Positions 59,357 to 64,000 of a stretch of DNA of 64,000 nt are shown one piece after another (the first letter of the stretch is position 1; the number at the start of each line of letters is the position of its first letter). The notes beneath the pieces were generated by a model. That model made no database searches. It was not told the origin of the DNA and worked only from the letters and a program-made list of their open reading frames with translations. Location: positions 1-64,000 of the forward strand of contig DATDDN010000140.1 of NCBI GenBank assembly GCA_036523795.1. Direction: 5' to 3'. The stretch comes from 39-52-133 sp036523795. Its GTDB lineage: Bacteria; Pseudomonadota; Gammaproteobacteria; Burkholderiales; Gallionellaceae. The translations under genes and the position numbers were made by a program.

Positions 59357-59705
59357 CTCAGTAAGGTCTGATTTAACTAATCACAAATAGAACGGCGCAC
59401 TCACAATCTGCCGAACATACGGAGTGGGCCGGGCTTGCCCTGGCAGGGTTCGTTTCCGCAGCCCTGCCACTCGATTTTCCGTACATCAGGCGCACCTTCC
59501 CTGCTGAAGTCGCAACAGAGGACTGCAGATACAAAGTCCGATGAGGCTTCATCAGAGATTCCTTAACTCTCAGCTGCATTGACGAGTCTTCAGGTGCTGT
59601 AGCAGCGCAGCATGCGGAGCCCATCGCGGATGGGTGTATGCCGAGGTGGCAACGACCGTGCCGGGCACAAAGTCAAATTTGATTTTCAATAAAGGGAGAC
59701 TATTC
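59357..59705. other. Intergenic region upstream of the roadblock-like gene
   Basis: 349 bases. A minus-strand frame at 59373-59624 (83 codons) has no ribosome site or recognisable homology and is not called. Several short GC-rich inverted segments (GGGCTTGCCCTGGCAGGG, GCAGCCCTGCC) could pair, but no clear terminator or regulatory element is visible. Confidence 0.4.
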
Positions 59706-60113
59706 ATGGTCCCGCTGAATGAAGCACTACAAACCGCGGCCGCCTCCATTCCGGACTGCATGGCAGCCGGCTATATTGATCTGTCTACCGGAATGCTCTT
59801 GGGCATCAAATCAGTCGAATCGCAACCCACGGAAGTTGTCGAACTCCTGGCCGCCGCCACGGCTGATCTTTTTCAGGGCCCCAACATCCGAATGATCGAG
59901 CGTGTTTTCAAGATGGCGCGCGGCGTGAAAGCGCATCGTCACCGCTATTTTCAGGAAATCATCATTAACAGCGACAACCTGATCCACGTTTTCATCCGTG
60001 GCCAAAACGAAGAACACGTCGCCTGCTTTATTTGTCGAAGAGCAGTCAATCTCGGCATGGCCCTTACCAAGGCGCGCAGCACGATGCCCGCGCTTGATGC
60101 CTCGCTTTGCTAA
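59706..60113 (+). CDS. Roadblock/LC7-like protein
   Basis: 135 residues with the roadblock alternation: VPLNEALQTAAASIPDCMAAGYIDLSTGMLLGIKSV, ELLAAATADLFQGPNI, YFQEIIINSDNLIHVFIRGQNEEHVACFICRRAVNLGMALTKA. Fold fits Roadblock/LC7 or related profilin-like regulators of small GTPases. No GTPase gene adjoins it. AAAGGGAG precedes the ATG at 59706. Confidence 0.68.
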   Translation: MVPLNEALQTAAASIPDCMAAGYIDLSTGMLLGIKSVESQPTEVVELLAAATADLFQGPNIRMIERVFKMARGVKAHRHRYFQEIIINSDNLIHVFIRGQNEEHVACFICRRAVNLGMALTKARSTMPALDASLC

Positions 60114-60281
60114 CGCAGGGAAGAGCAACATCCGTTCGCCAAGTTACATGGCCCGCGGGGTGCAACAAGCGAAGCGCATCGCACTGCGGTCAAGCGGTGA
60201 GCGACAACCAAAATCATGCATGTCTCAATCCAGCGAAATGAACCATACATGTTCATTCAATGAGTCCGCGTTTGGCAATGA

Positions 60282-61046
60282 TCAAAGCCAGAGCTCCTGC
60301 CCACGCTGCAGCAACATCGGCTTGAATTGCGCGACCGCATCCTGTATTTCGCGCCATGCCTCATCCTCCCTCCCCGCTTCCATGTGCACGATGTACAGCT
60401 CCACCGGGCGCTGCAGCAGGCGTACACCCTGTGCCAGCAAGCTGGCAGTCATGTGACCGGAATGCGCCGCAGCTGCCGCATTGGCATTGAGGAAGGTGTT
60501 TTCGATCAGCACAAATTTCAGGTTTGCGATGCCGTTCAGTGCCTGCCAGAAATCTGCGCAATAGGTGGTATCGCCGCTGTAGACCAGACTGGCCTGTCCG
60601 CTATCCAGCTGATAAGCGACGCAGGGCACGGCGTGACGCGCGGGCAGTGCGGTGATCGCCCTGCCGCTCAGCTCCACCGTTTCGCCCGGCGCAACAGGCT
60701 GGAAGCGGATGTAAGGGAGCTCGGGTCTTGGCAGCGCAGCATAGTCGGGCCAGATTTCGCCGTTGAGCAGGTTGCGCCTGATGGCAGCGATGGTCTCGGG
60801 CAATGCATACACAGTGAGCGGCTCTTCACGGAAATTGCCGGCGGCGTCTGCCAGCATGGGCAGCATGCAGCAGTGGTCGAGGTGGGCATGGGTCAGGAAC
60901 ACGCTGTTTATCGCGATGGCCTGCTGCAGCGTCAAGTCGCCGGCGCCAGTGCCGGCGTCGATCAGCAGATCATCATCCACCCGATAGCAGGTGGTGCGCA
61001 GCTTGCCGGTGATGCTGCCGTTGCAGCCTAGAACCTGAACGCGCAT
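60282..61046 (-). CDS. Metallo-beta-lactamase-fold phosphodiesterase
   Basis: 254 residues. MRVQVLGCNGSITGKLRTTCYRVDDDLLIDAGTGAGDLTL, the metal motif SVFLTHAHLDHCCMLPML, ALPARHAVPCVAYQLDSGQASLVYSGDTTYCADF and LIENTF match class II 3',5'-cyclic-nucleotide phosphodiesterases of the MBL fold. The actual substrate (cAMP or other) is inferred. It lies after phosphoribulokinase on the same strand, separated by a terminator. Confidence 0.83.
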   Translation of the reverse strand: MRVQVLGCNGSITGKLRTTCYRVDDDLLIDAGTGAGDLTLQQAIAINSVFLTHAHLDHCCMLPMLADAAGNFREEPLTVYALPETIAAIRRNLLNGEIWPDYAALPRPELPYIRFQPVAPGETVELSGRAITALPARHAVPCVAYQLDSGQASLVYSGDTTYCADFWQALNGIANLKFVLIENTFLNANAAAAAHSGHMTASLLAQGVRLLQRPVELYIVHMEAGREDEAWREIQDAVAQFKPMLLQRGQELWL

Positions 61047-61136
61047 GGAAGTGACCTCGTAAAGACGCTGACGCCTTCAATAGGACACCTTGTTCCGAAT
61101 TCAATTCCTCGTGCTCGCGAGCCCGACTCCGCAGCG

Positions 61137-61170
61137 AAAAAAGGGGAGGCCAACTTGCGTCGGCCTCCCC
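61137..61170 (-). terminator. Rho-independent terminator after phosphoribulokinase
   Basis: On the minus strand: GGGGAGGCC-(10 nt)-GGCCTCCCC followed by six T. A perfect 9-bp stem located ~42 nt past the phosphoribulokinase stop and ~90 nt before the phosphodiesterase start. Confidence 0.92.
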
Positions 61171-61211
61171 GCTTTTCGCCGCCGGATCACCTCCGGCGTG
61201 TCAGCTGTTGC

Positions 61212-62102
61212 TTACTTCTTTTTCTTCTCGATCAGGTCATGCATGATCGGCGCCAGGATGATTTCCATGGCATAGCTCATCTTGCCGCCGGGCACCACCA
61301 GGGTGTTGGCACGGGACATGAAGGAGTTGGGGATCATGTTGAGCATGTAGGGGAAGTCCACGCCCTTGGGGTCGCGGAAGCGGATCACCACGAAGCTCTC
61401 ATCCGGTGTAGGAATGTCGCGTGCGATGAAGGGGTTGGAGGTATCCACGGTTGCCACGCGCTGGAAGTTGATATCGGTGCGCGAGAACTGGGGAGTGATG
61501 AACTTGATGTAATCCGGCATGCGGCGCAGGATGGTATCCACAGTCGCCTCGGCGGAATAGCCGCGCTCTGCCTGGTCGCGGTGAATCTTCTGGATCCATT
61601 CCAGGTTGACCACCGGCACTACGCCGATTCCCAGGTCCACGTACTTGGAAGCGTCCACTTTTTCGTCCGCCACCAGACCGTGCAGACCTTCATAGAACAG
61701 CAGGTCGGTATTGGCTTCGATGTCTTCCCAGGGCGTGAATACGCCTGGCTTCAGGTCAGTCAGATTGAAATGTTTGTTGTGCTGCACGGCTTCTGCATCG
61801 CTGTGCACGTAGTAGCGACGCTTGCACATGCCGGTCTCGCCATATGTGCGGAAAGTTTCCTCGATCTTGTCGAAGTGGTTGGCTTCGGGCCCGAAGTGGC
61901 TGAAAGAATGATTGCCGGCCTTGGCTGCTTCCGCAGAGGCTGCTCGGAACGCCATGCGGTCCAGGCTGTGCAGGCTGTCGCCTTCGACTACCGCAGCGGC
62001 GATCTTCTCGCGGCGGAAGATGTTTTCAAAAGCGCGTTTGACAGTGGTGGTGCCTGCACCAGACGAGCCAGTGACAGCAATGACGGGATGCTTGCGAGAC
62101 AT
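61212..62102 (-). CDS. cbbP: Phosphoribulokinase
   Basis: 296 residues, the octameric bacterial type. Phosphorylates ribulose 5-phosphate to the bisphosphate, the substrate of RubisCO in the Calvin cycle. P-loop VTGSSGAGTTTVKRAF, VEGDSLHSLDR, ANHFDKIEETFRTYGETGMCKRRYYVHSDAEAVQHNKHF, LLFYEGLHGLVAD, and NLEWIQKIHRDQAERGYSAEATVDTILRRMPDYIKFITPQFSRTDINF are all intact. RubisCO genes are not in this window. It is the main evidence for autotrophy. It has its own terminator. Confidence 0.97.
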   Translation of the reverse strand: MSRKHPVIAVTGSSGAGTTTVKRAFENIFRREKIAAAVVEGDSLHSLDRMAFRAASAEAAKAGNHSFSHFGPEANHFDKIEETFRTYGETGMCKRRYYVHSDAEAVQHNKHFNLTDLKPGVFTPWEDIEANTDLLFYEGLHGLVADEKVDASKYVDLGIGVVPVVNLEWIQKIHRDQAERGYSAEATVDTILRRMPDYIKFITPQFSRTDINFQRVATVDTSNPFIARDIPTPDESFVVIRFRDPKGVDFPYMLNMIPNSFMSRANTLVVPGGKMSYAMEIILAPIMHDLIEKKKK

Positions 62103-62250
62103 GGGTAAACCTCTCCAGAAGAACTAAGAAAATGTTGGGGGAATTGGAATAATTGTTTTTGCTGACCCGTCATTCTAGCAGAAGCGGGCTGGACGGACAG
62201 CAGGCATTATTTGGCGAGAGGCCGGCCCCGGAAAAAGCGGCCTATACGTA

Positions 62251-62256
62251 TATAAT
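62251..62256 (+). promoter_or_regulatory. Probable -10 element of leuS
   Basis: A perfect TATAAT in TACGTATATAATGTGAG, 37 nt before the leuS start. No good -35 is seen at 16-18 bp upstream (the region is GGCCCCGG-rich), so the element is supported by its -10 only. Confidence 0.55.
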
Positions 62257-62293
62257 GTGAGTTTGTTCAGCCAGACCCAGCGTAACCATCACC

Positions 62294-64000
62294 ATGCAAC
62301 AGAATTACACGCCCAAAGACATCGAAAGCAGCGCCCAGCAACACTGGGACAACACCCAGGCCTTCCGCGCACGCAAGGAAGACGGCAAGCCGAAATACTA
62401 CTGCCTGTCGATGTTCCCCTACCCCTCCGGCAAGCTGCACATGGGCCATGTGCGCAACTACACCATCGGCGATGTACTCACCCGCTGGCACAAAATGCGC
62501 GGCTACAGCGTGCTGCAACCCATGGGCTGGGATGCCTTCGGCCTGCCGGCTGAGAATGCGGCGATCCAGAACAAGGTGCCGCCGGCGAAGTGGACCTACG
62601 ACAACATCGCCTACATGAAGAAGCAGTTGCAGTCGCTGGGACTGGGGCTGGACTGGACGCGCGAAATTGCGACCTGCAAGCCGGACTACTACAAGTGGAA
62701 CCAGTGGCTGTTCCTGCGCATGCTGGAACAGGGCATCGCCTACAAGAAGACACAGGTGGTGAACTGGGACCCGGTGGACCAGACCGTGCTGGCTAACGAG
62801 CAGGTGATCGACGGGCGCGGCTGGCGCACCGGCGCACTGGTGGAAAAGCGCGAGATTCCCGGCTACTACCTGGGCATCACCCAGTATGCGGAAGAACTGC
62901 TGGCCGATCTGGACAAGCTGCCGGGCTGGCCCGAACGCGTGAAGCTGATGCAGGCCAACTGGATCGGCAAGAGCTTTGGCGTGCGCTTCGCCTTCACCCA
63001 CGACATCAAGGATAACGGTGCCGCCATCAACGAAGGCAAGCTGTGGGTGTACACCACGCGCGCCGACACCATCATGGGCGTCACCTTCGTGGCCGTTGCC
63101 GCCGAGCACCCGCTGGCCGCCCATGCGGCCAAGAGCAATGCTGCCGTCGCGGCCTTTGTCGAAAAATGCAAGCACGTGTCGGTGATGGAGGCGGATCTCG
63201 CCACCATGGAAAAAGAGGGCATGGACACCGGCCTCAACGTCACCCACCCGCTCACCGGCGAGCAGGTGCCGGTTTGGGTCGGCAACTATGTGCTGATGGG
63301 CTATGGCGAAGGCGCGGTGATGGCCGTACCGGCGCATGACGAGCGCGATTTCGGCTTTGCTAAGAAATACAACTTGCCGATCAAGCAAAGCATCCGCGTC
63401 GCGGACAAGACCTTCTCCACCGACAAGTGGTTGGAGTGGTATGGCGACAAGGAGAATGGGGTCTGTGTGAACTCCGGTAAATACGATGGCCTCAATTACC
63501 AGCAGGCGGTAGATGCCATCGCCGCCGACCTCAAGGCAAAGAATCTCGGCGACAAACAGGTGCAATGGCGTTTGCGTGACTGGGGCATCTCGCGCCAGCG
63601 CTACTGGGGCTGCCCCATTCCCATCATCCACTGCGACAGCTGCGGCTCGGTGCCGGTACCGGATGATCAGCTGCCGGTGGTGTTGCCCGAAGACTGCGTG
63701 CCGGATGGTTCCGGCAACCCGCTGCACAAGCGCGCCGACTTCCTCAACTGCACCTGCCCCAAGTGCGGCAAGCCGGCCAAGCGCGAGACTGACACCATGG
63801 ACACCTTCGTCGATTCGTCCTGGTATTACTCGCGCTACGCCAGCGGCTTCAAGAACGATGCGATGGTGGACGACGAGACCAACCACTGGATGCCGGTGGA
63901 CCAGTACATCGGCGGCATCGAGCATGCCATCCTGCACCTGCTGTATTCGCGCTTCTGGAGCAAGGTGATGCGCGACCTCAAGCTGGTGAACTATGACGAA
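62294..64000 (+). CDS. leuS: Leucyl-tRNA synthetase (5' two thirds, cut by window edge)
   Basis: 569 codons run open to the edge. The class I HIGH motif reads HMGH at residues 49-52 (FPYPSGKLHMGHVRNY). The CP1 editing domain is present with its threonine-rich VYTTRADTIMGVTFVAVAAEHPLA, and GYGEGAVMAVPAHDERDF. The zinc-ribbon-like CDSCGSVPVPDDQLP and CPKCGKPAKRETDTMDTFVDSSWYY segments follow. The KMSKS loop lies beyond the window. The ATG at 62294 encodes MQQNYTPKDIE. Confidence 0.97.
   Translation, partial: MQQNYTPKDIESSAQQHWDNTQAFRARKEDGKPKYYCLSMFPYPSGKLHMGHVRNYTIGDVLTRWHKMRGYSVLQPMGWDAFGLPAENAAIQNKVPPAKWTYDNIAYMKKQLQSLGLGLDWTREIATCKPDYYKWNQWLFLRMLEQGIAYKKTQVVNWDPVDQTVLANEQVIDGRGWRTGALVEKREIPGYYLGITQYAEELLADLDKLPGWPERVKLMQANWIGKSFGVRFAFTHDIKDNGAAINEGKLWVYTTRADTIMGVTFVAVAAEHPLAAHAAKSNAAVAAFVEKCKHVSVMEADLATMEKEGMDTGLNVTHPLTGEQVPVWVGNYVLMGYGEGAVMAVPAHDERDFGFAKKYNLPIKQSIRVADKTFSTDKWLEWYGDKENGVCVNSGKYDGLNYQQAVDAIAADLKAKNLGDKQVQWRLRDWGISRQRYWGCPIPIIHCDSCGSVPVPDDQLPVVLPEDCVPDGSGNPLHKRADFLNCTCPKCGKPAKRETDTMDTFVDSSWYYSRYASGFKNDAMVDDETNHWMPVDQYIGGIEHAILHLLYSRFWSKVMRDLKLVNYDE

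Noticed and set aside
59373..59624. An 83-codon minus-strand gene in the hemerythrin-roadblock gap
   Set aside because: No ribosome site, odd Ser/Ala/Cys-rich composition and no homology; treated as non-coding.

Overview
The window is about 64 kb of high-GC chromosome from a betaproteobacterium. Several gene groupings are typical of that class: the yggU-yggT-proC-yggS-pilT-pilU cluster, a fructosamine-kinase-like homoserine kinase (ThrB type 2) next to a small DUF2782-type protein, a BPSS1780-type membrane protein, and the nadD-rsfS-rlmH-maf-rng run. A phosphoribulokinase gene points to Calvin-cycle CO2 fixation, and an NsrR/hemerythrin/NnrS-type cluster points to contact with nitric oxide. 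I infer an autotrophic or facultatively autotrophic member of the Nitrosomonadales (Gallionella/Sideroxydans/Thiobacillus-like). The genus cannot be fixed from the sequence alone.

Layout. Bases 1-11,500 are core genes: phoU (cut by the window edge), rpiA, ilvA, a TfoX-N protein, ygfA, aceE-aceF, nadD-rsfS-rlmH-maf-rng. Bases 11,500-17,350 are a sharply different, lower-GC accessory block of about twelve small, co-oriented genes. They are separated by integron attC recombination sites with GTTRRRY/RYYYAAC cores around short palindromes, and no integrase is visible. I read this as a CALIN, an integron cassette array without its integrase, and it is the most interesting part of the window. One cassette holds a two-TM protein overlapping a small Cas2-like protein. 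One junction carries a broken copy of the 5' end of a DsbA/FrnE-type gene that sits intact 3.7 kb downstream.

Bases 17,400-20,000 hold small metabolic and unknown genes. Bases 20,360-23,190 form a nitric-oxide response unit: nsrR with a possible leader peptide, a palindromic NsrR operator, then DUF2249-hemerythrin-DUF2249-NnrS-like. Bases 23,200-28,950 hold the yggU/T-proC-yggS and pilT-pilU genes, a TMEM175-like channel and a YkgJ protein. Bases 28,955-33,650 hold an RlmL-type methyltransferase, then a tightly overlapping minus-strand operon (ferredoxin, hydrolase, ABC ATPase, thioesterase, ABC permease, HemJ).

Bases 33,870-35,342 are a Do/HtrA serine protease interrupted by an in-frame amber codon before its catalytic serine. 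After a VanZ-like gene, 36,440-38,760 is a second lower-GC patch of unknown genes including a NERD protein. Next come a large CARDB/PPC-repeat lipoprotein, a flavin reductase with the remnant of a second copy, a DUF2167 protein and a VOC-PCP_red fusion. The polA locus follows, with a decayed second copy of the polA 3' end flanking a small outer-membrane protein gene and an 8-bp tandem repeat.

The last part holds a LOG-family gene, an ABC_sub_bind lipoprotein with a GGDEF/degenerate-EAL protein, a MEKHLA protein, thrB, a BPSS1780 protein, a CMD-family protein, uvrD, a hemerythrin, a roadblock-like protein, an MBL-fold phosphodiesterase, phosphoribulokinase, and the first two thirds of leuS running off the edge. 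No tRNA, rRNA, CRISPR array, complete insertion sequence or replication origin was recognised.
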